A DNA stretch of 64,000 bases from assembly GCF_025685685.1 (NCBI RefSeq), contig NZ_JAGSYH010000009.1, positions 1-64,000 of the forward strand, written 5' to 3'. The position numbers and the translations under genes were made by a program. The notes beneath the pieces were generated by a model that worked only from the letters and a program-made list of their open reading frames with translations, did no database searches and was not told the origin of the DNA. The DNA comes from Acidicapsa dinghuensis (GTDB lineage Bacteria; Acidobacteriota; Terriglobia; Terriglobales; Acidobacteriaceae). Of the stretch, positions 41,170 to 50,722 are shown in pieces; within the stretch, counting starts at the first letter, position 1; every line of letters begins with the position of its first letter.

Positions 41170-43335
41170 ATGGCTCAAGGGAAAGCGTGCTTGCGCGCCA
41201 CATTGCTAAACCGGTCAGTGCAGCGAATCGGCGCAATATCCGTCGCGTATTGGTATGCCCTAGCATTCGCCGCTTTTTCGGGTTCCGCATACGGCCAAGC
41301 TCCTGAAAATCCGTCAGCCGTGCAGCGATCTTCTCAAACCCCTCAACCAGTTACAATTGCCGATCCGTCAATGATCGATCTGAGTGATCATCAAACTGTC
41401 ACTATAACTGCCTACCGCACGCCGCTCGGCGATCTTGAAAATCCCTCCAGCACGCGCGTGCTCACGCCGACCGATTTGCAGGAATCGGCCCCCATCACGC
41501 TAGACGGCCAGCTTCGCCTGATCCCCGGCGCGGAGACGTTTCGCCGTTCCAGTTCACTTGTCGCCAATCCGTCCTCGCAGGGCATCAGCCTGCGCGGCCT
41601 GGGATCAACCTCGGCCAGCCGCACGTTGGTGACGGAAGATGACATTCCGCTCAATGACGCCTTTGCTGGCTGGATTCACTGGGAAGAGTTGCCGGAACTC
41701 TCCATTCATTCAGTCGAAGTGGTGCGTGGCGGCGCCAGCGATCTCTACGGATCGAGCGCCATCGGTGGCGTCATTAACGTGCTTCCGGTCAGACCCAGCG
41801 CCAACTCTGCCGAGCTGACCTCGAGTTACGGCTCAGAGAACACCTACCAGGACAACCTGTTTCTGCAAGGCAAACGTGGAGCCTGGGGTGCGCTCGCTAC
41901 TGGCGGTGTGCTCGGCACCGACGGTTTCATTCAAACAGTGCCCTATGAACGCGGCTCCGTTGATGTTCCTTCCAACGTTCATGCACAGAATGGACTGCTC
42001 TTTCTCGACCACCAACAGGGCGCCTTGCGCGTGTTCGTCAAAGGCTCGGCAATGAACGAAGCGCGTGGCAACGGTACGCCCATTCAGCAGAATGGCACGC
42101 GCATCTGGCGTTTTGCTGGCGGCAGCGATTGGACACCCGCAGGCGGCGGCTTCTTCGGCGGCAGTACAACGGTCTTTCGCGCTTACGGATCAACAGAACA
42201 CTATCGCCAGACCTTTTCGACCATCGCGACCAATCGCAACTCGGAAATCCTGAACCGCTTTGCCAGGACGCCTGACGATGAAATGGGCCTGGTGTTGCAC
42301 TGGAGCAAGCCCCTGCGTCCGGATCTGGTCTTCCTCGCGGGCAGCGACACGCATGACGTCCGGGCAGGCGACTTTGAGACCGTCATCAAGTCAGGAGTGA
42401 AGTCCTACGTAAACCTGCATGACCGGCAGCGCCAGACCGGCACGTATGCCGAGCTGCTCTGGACTCCCGGCGCGTGGACCATCTCTGCCTCAGGCCGCAT
42501 CGACTGGTTCAACAACTTTGACGGACAGCAGTTCCTGCCGACCGTGACAACGCTGCCCCAGATCAGCCAGCACGTTTTTGATCCGCGTATCGGCATCGAC
42601 CGCAAGCTGAGTGAACATTTCGCGCTGAGTGCGATGGGCTTTCGCGCCTTTCGTGCGCCCACGGCGAATGAACTATACCGCTCCACGCAGGTTGGCAGCC
42701 TGCTGACGCTGCCGAATAACGACCTGGTCAGCGAGCGCGCTACGGGTTGGGAAACGGGCATCGCGATGCAGCAGAAATGGGGCACCGTGCGCGCCAGCTA
42801 TTTCTGGACGCAGGTGAACCGGCCCATCACGGCGCTTACCACTTGCAGCACCTGCAATCCCATCCAACTCAAGCGCGAAAACCTGGGCCAGATCGAGTCA
42901 CGCGGCGTCTCCGTGGACTTTGAGGCGCATCCGCTCACGTGGATGGCCGTGCAAGGCGGCTATCAATTCACCAACGCCGACGTCACCAAGGGAACGGGCG
43001 ATGCTCCTGCCGGCAACTGGATTCCGCAGGTGCCGCACCAGATGGGAAGCGCGCAGCTTCGCGCCTACAAGCCGAAGATCGGCACGCTCAGCCTGCAGGC
43101 CCGCATGAGCGGCCATCAGTTCGACGACGACGCGAATACCTACTTACTCCACAGCTACTTCAAGCTCGATACTTATGCCTCGCATGACTTCGGCAAACGC
43201 ATCGAGCTTTTCACTTCTGCAGAAAATCTCTTTGACCGCAGCATTGAAGTGGGCCGCACACCGACGCTGACGCTGGGCAATCCGCGGACGATTCGGGGTG
43301 GCTTCAATCTGAAACTCGGGCCTTCGCCACGGTAA
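41170..43335 (+). CDS. TonB-dependent outer-membrane receptor
   Basis: The 721-aa protein has a signal peptide (to about 38, AYGQAPEN), then a plug domain (about 75-190) with TVTITAYRTPLGDLENP, GVSLRGLGSTSASRTLV-like text (here GISLRGLGSTSASRTL), and VEVVRGGASDLYGSSAIGGVINVL, the classic plug end. The rest is a 22-strand barrel ending ENLFDRSIEVGRTPTLTLGNPRTIRGGFNLKL (core RGGFNLKL, aromatic-free at the last residue R). The ligand cannot be told; the plug resembles BtuB and siderophore receptors. GAGGAT precedes the ATG. Confidence 0.9.
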   Translation: MAQGKACLRATLLNRSVQRIGAISVAYWYALAFAAFSGSAYGQAPENPSAVQRSSQTPQPVTIADPSMIDLSDHQTVTITAYRTPLGDLENPSSTRVLTPTDLQESAPITLDGQLRLIPGAETFRRSSSLVANPSSQGISLRGLGSTSASRTLVTEDDIPLNDAFAGWIHWEELPELSIHSVEVVRGGASDLYGSSAIGGVINVLPVRPSANSAELTSSYGSENTYQDNLFLQGKRGAWGALATGGVLGTDGFIQTVPYERGSVDVPSNVHAQNGLLFLDHQQGALRVFVKGSAMNEARGNGTPIQQNGTRIWRFAGGSDWTPAGGGFFGGSTTVFRAYGSTEHYRQTFSTIATNRNSEILNRFARTPDDEMGLVLHWSKPLRPDLVFLAGSDTHDVRAGDFETVIKSGVKSYVNLHDRQRQTGTYAELLWTPGAWTISASGRIDWFNNFDGQQFLPTVTTLPQISQHVFDPRIGIDRKLSEHFALSAMGFRAFRAPTANELYRSTQVGSLLTLPNNDLVSERATGWETGIAMQQKWGTVRASYFWTQVNRPITALTTCSTCNPIQLKRENLGQIESRGVSVDFEAHPLTWMAVQGGYQFTNADVTKGTGDAPAGNWIPQVPHQMGSAQLRAYKPKIGTLSLQARMSGHQFDDDANTYLLHSYFKLDTYASHDFGKRIELFTSAENLFDRSIEVGRTPTLTLGNPRTIRGGFNLKLGPSPR

Positions 43336-43458
43336 TCGCCTATTGGAGCTTCTGATTCGGCCAGATTTGGTACCGAAGACATCGAATCTCGCTTAGCACC
43401 AGCAACTAATAGCTATTCTTTGCCGTCCAACGAGACACGCAGCATCTGGAGGCCTCCG

Positions 43459-44643
43459 ATGTTTCCCCTGCGTCTCTCCCTTGTTCTTCTTTGTGTATCG
43501 CCTGCTTTTTCGCAAACGCCAGTCCCTGGCGGAGCTGCGAATCAGCCCACTCCCGTCATTACAACCAACTCAACGGTCGTGCTTGTGCCGGCCCTGGTGA
43601 CGACCCGCAAGGGCGAGCCAGTCTTCGCTCTGACTGCCAAGGACTTCGCCCTGACGGATGATGGCGTCACCCAGCCACTGACTCTCGAACCAGATAATGA
43701 CGCTGAACCGCTCGCATTGATCGTCGCCATTCAGACGGGCGGTGACGGAGCCAGGCGGCTTCGCAACTACGGCACGCTGTCACTGATGGTCGATAACCTC
43801 ACCGGCCAGGTTCCACATAAGGTCGCGGTCGTCACCTTTGACAGTGTGCCGAAGCTCGTTCAGGGTTTCACTGACGACTCCGACGACATTTCCTCGGCGA
43901 TTCGCAACCTTTCGCCGGGCGATCCCGGAGCAGCGATTCTCGACACACTTGGCTTCTCGGTCGATCTGCTCAAGCAGCAGCCCATTCAGTACCGGCGCGC
44001 CATTCTGCTTATCAGCGAAACCCTCGATCGCCCACTAGCCGGTAGTCATGTTTCGATGGAAGAGGCTCTGCGCGAGATCGGCGACGCCAACACGGCCATC
44101 TACAGCCTCGCTTTCTCGTCGATCAAGTCTGAATCGCTGCGACGCAGCGGCAATGCCTTCGAGACCAGCGCTCCCGGTCCACGTCACGGATGCATGGCCC
44201 GGGCTGACGGCCCAAATCCGCCAACCGCGGACGAAGCCGCTGCGGGCGCGAAAGACACCGTCGCGGATTCGGCCCCGGCGCGCACACCCGGCCAGGTAGC
44301 CAACCAAGCATTCGACTGCGCCGCGTTGCTGGCTCCGCCGCTTGCGCTCGGCAAGATGGCCGTGCTCGCTGGCGTTCACTCCCTTGAACACAATGTGCCT
44401 GAGACTGTAGCTGAGATGACGGGTGGCGAGTATTTCCCTTTTAAAGACAACAAGAGTCTTGAGCGCGATCTTGAAACCATCTCTAACCATGTGCCGAACC
44501 GCTACATGCTGAGCTTTCAACCTCAGTCACCGCATGTCGGTCTGCATACGGTGAAGCTGCGCCTCAACGGTTATCCTGAGCTGGACTTGGCAGCACGTAA
44601 CAGCTACTGGGTGGATAACGATTCCACAACGCAAAGCCGTTAA
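43459..44643 (+). CDS. TIGR03436-like VWFA-domain secreted protein
   Basis: The 394-aa protein matches the VWFA-related family that is expanded in Acidobacteria. A signal peptide (1-18) precedes VVLVPALVTTRKGEPVFALTAKDFALTDDGV, the family's N-terminal beta domain (core GEPVFALTAKDFALTDDG), then a VWA-like region (LIVAIQTGGDG, KVAVVTFDSVPKLVQGFTDD, RRAILLISETLDR). The C terminus has YMLSFQPQSPHVGLHTVKLRL, also typical. The classic MIDAS DxSxS is not seen (IQTGG instead), so metal binding is doubtful. The ATG at 43459 follows CTGGAGG. Confidence 0.88.
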   Translation: MFPLRLSLVLLCVSPAFSQTPVPGGAANQPTPVITTNSTVVLVPALVTTRKGEPVFALTAKDFALTDDGVTQPLTLEPDNDAEPLALIVAIQTGGDGARRLRNYGTLSLMVDNLTGQVPHKVAVVTFDSVPKLVQGFTDDSDDISSAIRNLSPGDPGAAILDTLGFSVDLLKQQPIQYRRAILLISETLDRPLAGSHVSMEEALREIGDANTAIYSLAFSSIKSESLRRSGNAFETSAPGPRHGCMARADGPNPPTADEAAAGAKDTVADSAPARTPGQVANQAFDCAALLAPPLALGKMAVLAGVHSLEHNVPETVAEMTGGEYFPFKDNKSLERDLETISNHVPNRYMLSFQPQSPHVGLHTVKLRLNGYPELDLAARNSYWVDNDSTTQSR

Positions 44644-44700
44644 CGTCTCCTGACGTGTGTGCACGTATAAAAAGCGAGTACATGCTAGACTTGCCGCGAC

Positions 44701-45273
44701 ATGCGTGAAGCTATTCAATCTTTGCTGGCTCAGGGTGTGCAGGCGCGTCGCGCCGGACGCTCTGCCGATGCGAACCACGCCTATGCAGAAGCACTGGATC
44801 TGAGCCGGGAAGCGGGCGATACTACCGCGCTTGTGCAGTCGCTCAAGGGTCTCGGACAGATTCTGCGCGATGAAGGCAACAAGCAGGAAGCTCTTGAATG
44901 CTACGAACAAGCTGCGTCGCTGAGCCGCAACCTGGATGATCCATTGTTGTATGCGCACACGATTCGCCACGTCGCCGATATTCAGCGTGAACTGCAGCAG
45001 CATTCCGAAGCTGAAGGCAACTATGTGGAGGCACTCACGGTCTATCGAAGCCATCCTCAGAGAAACACGCTGGATCTTGCCAACACACTGCGCGGCTACG
45101 CAGTGCTGCAAACCAGGCTGGGAAAAAAACTAGAAGCGATCGCTCTCTGGCAGGAAGCGGGGCAGCTTTACGACCAGGTCTGGCGTGAGCCGGGATCGCC
45201 TTATAAGGAAGCCGATCTGACTCCCGGCATTGACGAAGCCCAACGGCAAATTGATATGCTCAGCGCGTCATAA
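44701..45273 (+). CDS. Tetratricopeptide repeat protein, 190 aa
   Basis: The protein is made of about four TPR units (LLAQGVQARRAGRSADANHAYAEALDLSREAGD; LKGLGQILRDEGNKQEALECYEQAASLSRNL; TIRHVADIQRELQQHSEAEGNYVEAL; LRGYAVLQTRLGKKLEAIALWQEAGQLY, quoted by cores such as NKQEALECYEQA and QHSEAEGNYVEA). It has no signal peptide and is likely a cytoplasmic scaffold. Ends convergent with the GNAT pair. Confidence 0.85.
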   Translation: MREAIQSLLAQGVQARRAGRSADANHAYAEALDLSREAGDTTALVQSLKGLGQILRDEGNKQEALECYEQAASLSRNLDDPLLYAHTIRHVADIQRELQQHSEAEGNYVEALTVYRSHPQRNTLDLANTLRGYAVLQTRLGKKLEAIALWQEAGQLYDQVWREPGSPYKEADLTPGIDEAQRQIDMLSAS

Positions 45274-45753
45274 CTCCCGCCACATCACCAGCGCATCCAC
45301 ATATCCCAGCTTCGGATGATGAAACGCACCGGGCAAGCGTGTCAGCTCGCGAAAACCATGCTTGTGCCACAAATGAATTGCGGCCTCATTGCTACTCACA
45401 ACGAAGTTGAACTGCATCGCGCGAAAGCCTTCGCCTTTTGCGTATTTAAGCGAGTGCCTGCACATTGCGCCTGCCAACCCTCGGCCCGCCGACCACGCAG
45501 CCGTTACGTAGCCGCAGTTACAGACATGATCACCGCCGCGCTGATTGGCGCGTAGATAGTACGTGCCAGCAACTTTGCCATCCAGCTCTGCGACAAATAC
45601 CCGATTGCCCGGCGTGAACCAGTACGCAAGCGCATCTTCGCGCGACATATCGCGTGGCAGCGTGTAGGTCTCACCTGCACGAATCATCGGTTCGAGAATT
45701 GCCCACACTGCATCGTGATCTGCGTCGGTGGCTGCACGGATCGTCACGCTCAT
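45268..45753 (-). CDS. GNAT family N-acetyltransferase
   Basis: The 161-aa GNAT starts MSVTIRAATDADHDAVWAIL. The acetyl-CoA region is CGYVTAAWSAGRGLAGAMCRHSLKYA, in which the usual R/Q-x-x-G-x-G/A is SAGRGLAGAM, and the end NEAAIHLWHKHGFRELTRLPGAFHH is typical. The ATG at 45753 overlaps the stop of the upstream GNAT gene (ATGA), so the pair is coupled. The substrate is unknown. Confidence 0.88.
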   Translation of the reverse strand: MSVTIRAATDADHDAVWAILEPMIRAGETYTLPRDMSREDALAYWFTPGNRVFVAELDGKVAGTYYLRANQRGGDHVCNCGYVTAAWSAGRGLAGAMCRHSLKYAKGEGFRAMQFNFVVSSNEAAIHLWHKHGFRELTRLPGAFHHPKLGYVDALVMWREL

Positions 45754-46205
45754 AGCGCCTTCCCCATCTCCGGCATCACCATCCATCCGAGTCCTTCGTA
45801 TACAGGCCGGCCCATACCCGACGCATGCAGTACCTCAAACGCGACACCGCGTCGGCGGAACTCCGCATCCGCAAGCTCCATCAGCTTTTTCGCGAGCCCC
45901 TGGCCGCGATACTCCGGCTCAATAAAGACGTTGAGAATGTAACCACGCTCGGCATTCGCGGGATGCAGAAAATGCGGAGGAAAATCGAGCAGGATGAGGC
46001 CGACGCCTGCGACGATGCGACCATTGTCCTCAAGCACGAAGCCAAAATAGCGCCCGTCTTCGAGACGCGGAGCGAGCCACGCGGCAAACGGCTCGCGCAT
46101 CGCATCGAGCGACTCTATCGAAGCTCCATTTTCAGCGAACATGCGATAGCGATGGTCGCAGATAGTTGCGTGGTCACGCGGTTCCACCGCGCGTGTAGTG
46201 ATCAT
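45750..46205 (-). CDS. GNAT family N-acetyltransferase
   Basis: The 151-aa GNAT starts MITTRAVEPRDHATICDHRYRMF. The acetyl-CoA loop is EPEYRGQGLAKKLMELADAEFRRRG (core YRGQGLAKKLM), and GYILNVFIEPEY is the preceding strand. It is coupled to the following GNAT by an ATGA. The close pair suggests joint action on one substrate or tandem divergence. Confidence 0.88.
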   Translation of the reverse strand: MITTRAVEPRDHATICDHRYRMFAENGASIESLDAMREPFAAWLAPRLEDGRYFGFVLEDNGRIVAGVGLILLDFPPHFLHPANAERGYILNVFIEPEYRGQGLAKKLMELADAEFRRRGVAFEVLHASGMGRPVYEGLGWMVMPEMGKAL

Positions 46206-46214
46206 GCCTACAGT

Positions 46215-47138
46215 CTATGCAATGCGTTCGACTGTCTCGCTGCCGCTTTCACGCTCTACCCACAGGTCATACCAGCACCAGCTTCCGCGCATCTCCGGCA
46301 CATGCAGTTGCCCGTGCCCGTCGGAACAAGCCAGCTCCATGCCACTCCACTCGAGAAAGTTATAAGAGGGCGGTCCGAGCCGCGTCGGTTGTTTAAGCAT
46401 GCGCAGACAGGTCTGACAGCGCTGCTCCTGGTTCAGCAGTGCCCAGCGCAACCCTGCCGTCACCGTGACGGCAAAGAGCGGCATCTCCACCCAGTCAGCC
46501 CAGCGGCCAATCTCCATGCGCAGCGGAGCTGTGGCAGCCATACAGGCAAAGAATCCGAGCGCAAGCGTCAACGCAACCTTGGCCCACAGGAAGAGATTCC
46601 AGCGCGCCTTTGTCGTGAGCCATCCGCGCCTGTGCGTGCCCTCGCATCGCGGCGGACGCACCGGATTCGTCGCCGCTGAAGCAAATATCGCGGGCGCAGC
46701 GATGAAGATGTAGCCATTAAGGAAATGCGTCTCCAGCACGCTCCAGAAGACTGTCCAGGAGCCCATCATCATCCGCTCCAGGCCTGCGCAGACCAGGCAC
46801 CATGCAGCCAGCACCCACAGGCACGCGGAGGCGGTCCCGCGCCGCTTCGCCAGTGCTGCATCGAAGCCAAGCCACGCTGCATCGGCCATCATGCCGTAGG
46901 CAAGACTTGCGGCGCTCATTACGTCATGATCCCAGCGCACGCGCCGACCGCCATGCTGCAGGCACCACAGCTCCGCCCGCCACTCACGCAGCCATTCGTT
47001 GCGACGCTGCGCGGGAGTTAGCCGCGCAGCAAATGGGAGCACTCTACCGCAGATGCCGCGGACTTCCTGCCGCAGCGCGACGACGGGTACATCCAGATCC
47101 TCGATCTCCGACTCTGCTTCGCTCTTCCGAGGGCTCAT
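46215..47138 (-). CDS. Membrane protein of the PadR operon, 307 aa
   Basis: The first 80 residues are charged (LRQEVRGICGRVLPFAARLTPAQRRNEWLREWRAELWCLQ; core LREWRAELWCLQ). Four membrane segments follow (about 100-205), then a soluble tail with CQTCLRML and GMELACSDGHGQLHVPEMRGSWCWYDLW (core CSDGHGQLHVPEMRG), which has the look of a Cys/His metal site. I do not recognise a named family, but the R..EW..E.w arrangement is common in acidobacterial genes next to PadR regulators. It overlaps the PadR gene by 4 bp. Confidence 0.72.
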   Translation of the reverse strand: MSPRKSEAESEIEDLDVPVVALRQEVRGICGRVLPFAARLTPAQRRNEWLREWRAELWCLQHGGRRVRWDHDVMSAASLAYGMMADAAWLGFDAALAKRRGTASACLWVLAAWCLVCAGLERMMMGSWTVFWSVLETHFLNGYIFIAAPAIFASAATNPVRPPRCEGTHRRGWLTTKARWNLFLWAKVALTLALGFFACMAATAPLRMEIGRWADWVEMPLFAVTVTAGLRWALLNQEQRCQTCLRMLKQPTRLGPPSYNFLEWSGMELACSDGHGQLHVPEMRGSWCWYDLWVERESGSETVERIA

Positions 47139-47449
47139 AGCGTTTTCCCCAGCTTCTCCGGAACCAGCCTCGCCAGCAGCGGATAGCGCTGCGTAGCCGC
47201 CATCTCTGCCTCCTTGCCTACTTTGGTTAGTTCGTAATAGCGCCGCGCCGGCCGCTGCTCTTCAAAGGCTTCAGCCTCGGCCTCCCATTGCGAAGACACC
47301 AGTCCGTCACGCTCCAGCCGGCGCAGTGCCGGATAGACCGTGCCGCTCGGCAGACCAGTGACCTCCATGATCTCGAAGCCGAACTGGTAGCCGAGGCTCA
47401 ACGCCTTCAGAATCATTGCCACGCTATGCGAAAGCTTTCCGGAACTCAT
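47135..47449 (-). CDS. PadR family transcriptional regulator
   Basis: The 104-aa protein is a PadR winged helix: MILKALSLGYQFGFEIMEVTGLPSGTVYPALRRLERDGLV (core LPSGTVYPALRRLE), RRYYELTKVGKEA. The ATG at 47449 is preferred; a GTG at 47467 adds six residues. It is divergent from the ABC exporter genes, with a 167-bp gap holding a likely operator, and is coupled to the downstream membrane protein. Confidence 0.88.
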   Translation of the reverse strand: MSSGKLSHSVAMILKALSLGYQFGFEIMEVTGLPSGTVYPALRRLERDGLVSSQWEAEAEAFEEQRPARRYYELTKVGKEAEMAATQRYPLLARLVPEKLGKTL

Positions 47450-47540
47450 AACCAACTCGCATTTCACCTTACTCGTTTTCCACCGGGGTAGTCACTCGCG
47501 TTTTCATCGCTCGAAAAATTCGGGGCCAAAAGATCAGGGC

Positions 47541-47570
47541 TTGACGCGACACTAAAAAGTGTACTACATA
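47541..47570 (+). promoter_or_regulatory. Promoter and likely PadR operator of the ABC operon
   Basis: TTGACG (47541-47546) and TACATA (47565-47570) have an 18-bp spacer. A TGTA-C-TACA palindrome (47560-47568) overlaps the -10 box and fits PadR binding. The predicted transcription start near 47577 means that translation from the ATG at 47575 is unlikely, so the ATP-binding protein starts at 47617. Confidence 0.5.
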
Positions 47571-47616
47571 GGGTATGGGAAGGCAATTCATTTCACTCTC
47601 CGAACCCGAGGCGCCC

Positions 47617-48390
47617 ATGCTGGAAGTCCGAAACGTCACGAAACGCTATCGCACCATTCCCGCCGTCGACAATGTCAGTTTTGTGCTCAATGAGGGCGAA
47701 GTCCTCGGCTACCTCGGCCCCAACGGCTCTGGTAAATCCACCACGGTGAAGATGATCACCGGCATGATCGAGCCGACGGATGGCGAAATCCTCTTTCGCG
47801 GACGCAGCATCCATGACGATCTTGCCAGCTTCCGCGCCAACCTCGGCTACGTGCCCGAAGAAGCACATGTTTACACGCATCTCTCAGGCCTCGAATACCT
47901 GCAGCTAGTAGGCCGCCTGCGCGGCATGTCCGAGGCGCTGATCGAGTCGAAGGCGCGCGGCTTGCTTGCTCTGTTCGCGCTGGAGCATGCGCAATACTCG
48001 GCCATCTCCGACTACTCCAAGGGCATGAAGCAGCGCGTGCTGCTATCCGCGGCACTCATGCACGATCCGCCGCTGCTCATCTTCGACGAGCCATTGAGCG
48101 GTCTCGATGCTGTTACCGCACGGCTTTTCAAAGACCTGCTGATCCTGCTCGCAAGCGAAGGCAAGGCGATTCTCTATATCTCGCATGTGCTTGAAGTCGT
48201 AGAACGTGTCTGCGACCGCGTCATCATCCTCTCCAAAGGCAAGGTGGTTGCCGACGCAGCGCCGAGCCGATTGACCGAGCTGACAAAGTTGGCCGATCTC
48301 GAAAGTGTCTTCGCACAGCTCGTACAGCAGACCGACACCGAGCAAACAGCCCGCGACCTCGTCGGCGTGATGAAGGTGCAACATGCCTGA
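47617..48390 (+). CDS. ABC transporter ATP-binding protein
   Basis: The 257-aa protein has all ABC motifs: Walker A GPNGSGKST, Q-loop in YVPEEAH, signature YSKGMKQR (a degenerate LSGGQ), Walker B LLIFDEP and switch ISHVLE. It belongs to the multidrug/bacitracin-type exporter group with a separate permease. The ATG at 47617 follows GAGG and starts the usual MLEVRNVTKRY. It overlaps the permease gene by 8 bp. Confidence 0.92.
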   Translation: MLEVRNVTKRYRTIPAVDNVSFVLNEGEVLGYLGPNGSGKSTTVKMITGMIEPTDGEILFRGRSIHDDLASFRANLGYVPEEAHVYTHLSGLEYLQLVGRLRGMSEALIESKARGLLALFALEHAQYSAISDYSKGMKQRVLLSAALMHDPPLLIFDEPLSGLDAVTARLFKDLLILLASEGKAILYISHVLEVVERVCDRVIILSKGKVVADAAPSRLTELTKLADLESVFAQLVQQTDTEQTARDLVGVMKVQHA

Positions 48391-50221
48391 ACCGCTTCGC
48401 ACTATCGACATCGAAGAAGTCAACGTTGAAGTCAGAGCTGCGGAGGCGATGCCACCGCAGTTCCGCATCCTTGAGGTTGAGGATCCCGACGCGCTGAAAC
48501 CAATTCCTCCGCCATCCTCGCGCGCGAAGATCCTGCGCGATCATTTCTTCCGTCGATTCTTTGATAACGACACGCTTGCGCTCGATGGCGAGACGCACAT
48601 CACCGTCATCCGCATACTCAGCTTTTTCGCTGTGCCGCAGCTCATGTACACGTTCTGGCTGCTGCCGCATAACATCAATCGGCCTATCCGGGAAATCATG
48701 GCCGATCGCTACTTTGTGGTGCTTTTTTCGTTTATCGCCATGGGCATCATCGCCACTTTTGAGTGGGAGATGATGTTTCCCGACCGCTCCGATTTTCAGA
48801 TCCTGCTACCTCTGCCGCTTAAGGCGCGTGAGCTCTTTGTTGCAAAATCGAGTGCTGTATTGCGCTTCCTTGGCATATTCCTCATCGGAACAAATCTCTT
48901 CGCATTACTGCCTTTCTCCGCACTCTATAGCCATAGCCTGGCGTCGCTCATTCACACCGTCGGGGCTCATGCCGCGGCGGTACTGCTGGCCGGCATCTTC
49001 GCGGCGCTCACGCCGCTTGCAGTTGAAGGAGTCATCCTCACCACGCTTCCCGCGCGATGGTTCCGGCCGCTCTCAACCGTACTGCAAACGGCCTTCATCG
49101 CGGCCTTTGTGCTGTTTCTTCTGCTCTGGCCGCTTATTGGTTTTCATCTGCAGGCTCTACTCGGCGGCGAAGTCTGGTTTGCGAAATTCATCCCGCCTGT
49201 CTGGTTCATGGCGCTCTACGAATTCCTGATGGACGGAAGCGTGGCTCCGGCAGCCTGCGGATCGCTGGCCGTCATCGGACTTTACGCTACCTTGATCGTG
49301 GCGGCTCTCTGCGTCATTACATACCCTCTCGGTTGGGCAAAACAGAAGAAGCGCGCTATCGAGGGCGTGGTGACCGCTCGTGCTCATGCGACCAGCATGG
49401 TCAGCAAACTGCTGCGCAAAACCGTGCTGCGGCGTCCGCAACAACGCGCCGTCTTTCACTTCATCACGCAGACCATAGCGCGCACGCCCCGGTATCAGGT
49501 CTATTTCGCGCTCTACTCGGGCATCGGCCTGGCCATCGCTTTGTGCTGTGTTCTCGATCTTCGCCATACGGCCGATGGCGCGCTCGCTCTGATGCTTTCG
49601 TCGATTGGATTGCATGCCTTGATGCCGCTGCTTCTTTTCTGGCTTGCCTCCGGGCTGCGTGCGGCAATCACTTTTCCTGTCGATATGCTGGCGCGCTGGA
49701 TCTTTCCAATCAGCATGCAGTTCACTCGCCCTGCGGATGCTTACCCCGCGCCCTACGCTTATCCGGGCCGGGCTGCCAAAGTCGCACGCACCTTCACTAC
49801 ACTCTGCTGCGGCGCGCTAACGCTTGTTATCCTCGGCCTGTTGCTCGCACTGCATTGGAGCTGGTTCAGCCTATTGATTCAAGCCATCTGCGGAGCGAGC
49901 ATCACGCTGCTGCTGGGCGATCTCTTCTTCCTCGGCCGCACACAGATCGCCTTCACCCGCCCGCGATTGCCAGGCCGCGCGAGTCTCACCATTATCTTTG
50001 TCCTCTACGCAGCGGTATTTCCGCTCCTCATTCTCTTCACAATCGATATCGAACGTGCAGCCGAGCAGCATCCGATCTACATCCTGCGCATACTCCTCGG
50101 TGTTGCCGCTACGCACATCGTGCTCATGCTCTTTGACCGCGCAGCGCAGCGCGGCATTGTCGGTGGATTTCCGGAGGACGAAACCGATGAATGGTTTCTC
50201 ACGCTGGGATTAACACGATGA
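48383..50221 (+). CDS. ABC transporter permease
   Basis: The 612-aa protein has about a dozen membrane segments (around 70-100, 115-135, 150-190, 200-260, 290-320, 370-440, 470-510, 530-580). The N-terminal 50 residues are acidic and soluble (IDIEEVNVEVRAAEAMPP). It is not an MFS or RND protein; coupling to the ATP-binding gene marks it as the exporter's permease. The substrate is unknown. PadR control often points to a toxic aromatic or peptide. Confidence 0.85.
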   Translation: MPEPLRTIDIEEVNVEVRAAEAMPPQFRILEVEDPDALKPIPPPSSRAKILRDHFFRRFFDNDTLALDGETHITVIRILSFFAVPQLMYTFWLLPHNINRPIREIMADRYFVVLFSFIAMGIIATFEWEMMFPDRSDFQILLPLPLKARELFVAKSSAVLRFLGIFLIGTNLFALLPFSALYSHSLASLIHTVGAHAAAVLLAGIFAALTPLAVEGVILTTLPARWFRPLSTVLQTAFIAAFVLFLLLWPLIGFHLQALLGGEVWFAKFIPPVWFMALYEFLMDGSVAPAACGSLAVIGLYATLIVAALCVITYPLGWAKQKKRAIEGVVTARAHATSMVSKLLRKTVLRRPQQRAVFHFITQTIARTPRYQVYFALYSGIGLAIALCCVLDLRHTADGALALMLSSIGLHALMPLLLFWLASGLRAAITFPVDMLARWIFPISMQFTRPADAYPAPYAYPGRAAKVARTFTTLCCGALTLVILGLLLALHWSWFSLLIQAICGASITLLLGDLFFLGRTQIAFTRPRLPGRASLTIIFVLYAAVFPLLILFTIDIERAAEQHPIYILRILLGVAATHIVLMLFDRAAQRGIVGGFPEDETDEWFLTLGLTR

Positions 50222-50326
50222 GAGGAAACGGCTCAAAAGACCGTTCAGACCCCACAATCACATTTCGCAATTGCATTTGCGTGGAATTATGGCTCACTTT
50301 GCTACCTTCAAAGCAGAGGAGTTCTT

Positions 50327-50572
50327 ATGTCTCATTGTCCACCGATTGCCTTGTGCGAAATTACGCCTGACAAATACGCTGCTCTGCTCACGCAGGCTCA
50401 GTCGCAAGGGCTCAACCTCATAGGTGAATCCGGCTCCACTTCGTATCAGGGCATGGATTTTAGCTGGTCTTACGATGCCGCGGCGCAGACTCTCACTATT
50501 CAGTGCACGGAAAAGCCTATCTTTGTACCGTGCAGCATGATCGAGTCGCGGATTCGGTCGCTGATTGCTTAA
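50327..50572 (+). CDS. Small hypothetical protein, 81 aa
   Basis: AGAGGAG lies 7 nt before the ATG. The product has four Cys (SHCPPIALCEITP, IQCTEKPIFVPCSM) and a polar core GESGSTSYQGMDFSWSYD. I do not recognise the family. It could be a redox or metal-binding small protein; alone in context. Confidence 0.7.
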   Translation: MSHCPPIALCEITPDKYAALLTQAQSQGLNLIGESGSTSYQGMDFSWSYDAAAQTLTIQCTEKPIFVPCSMIESRIRSLIA

Positions 50573-50722
50573 GCGGTATAGTGAAGCACATCGTGAACTA
50601 GACTGGAGATTTATCTCCTGTCCAAGCCAATAAATGGATAGAGGATTTAGTCTCTACGGCGCTAGCTCTAATCGCAATGAAAGTATCGAGCTTTCCACTA
50701 GCTGCAAACGAAACGAGTCGTT

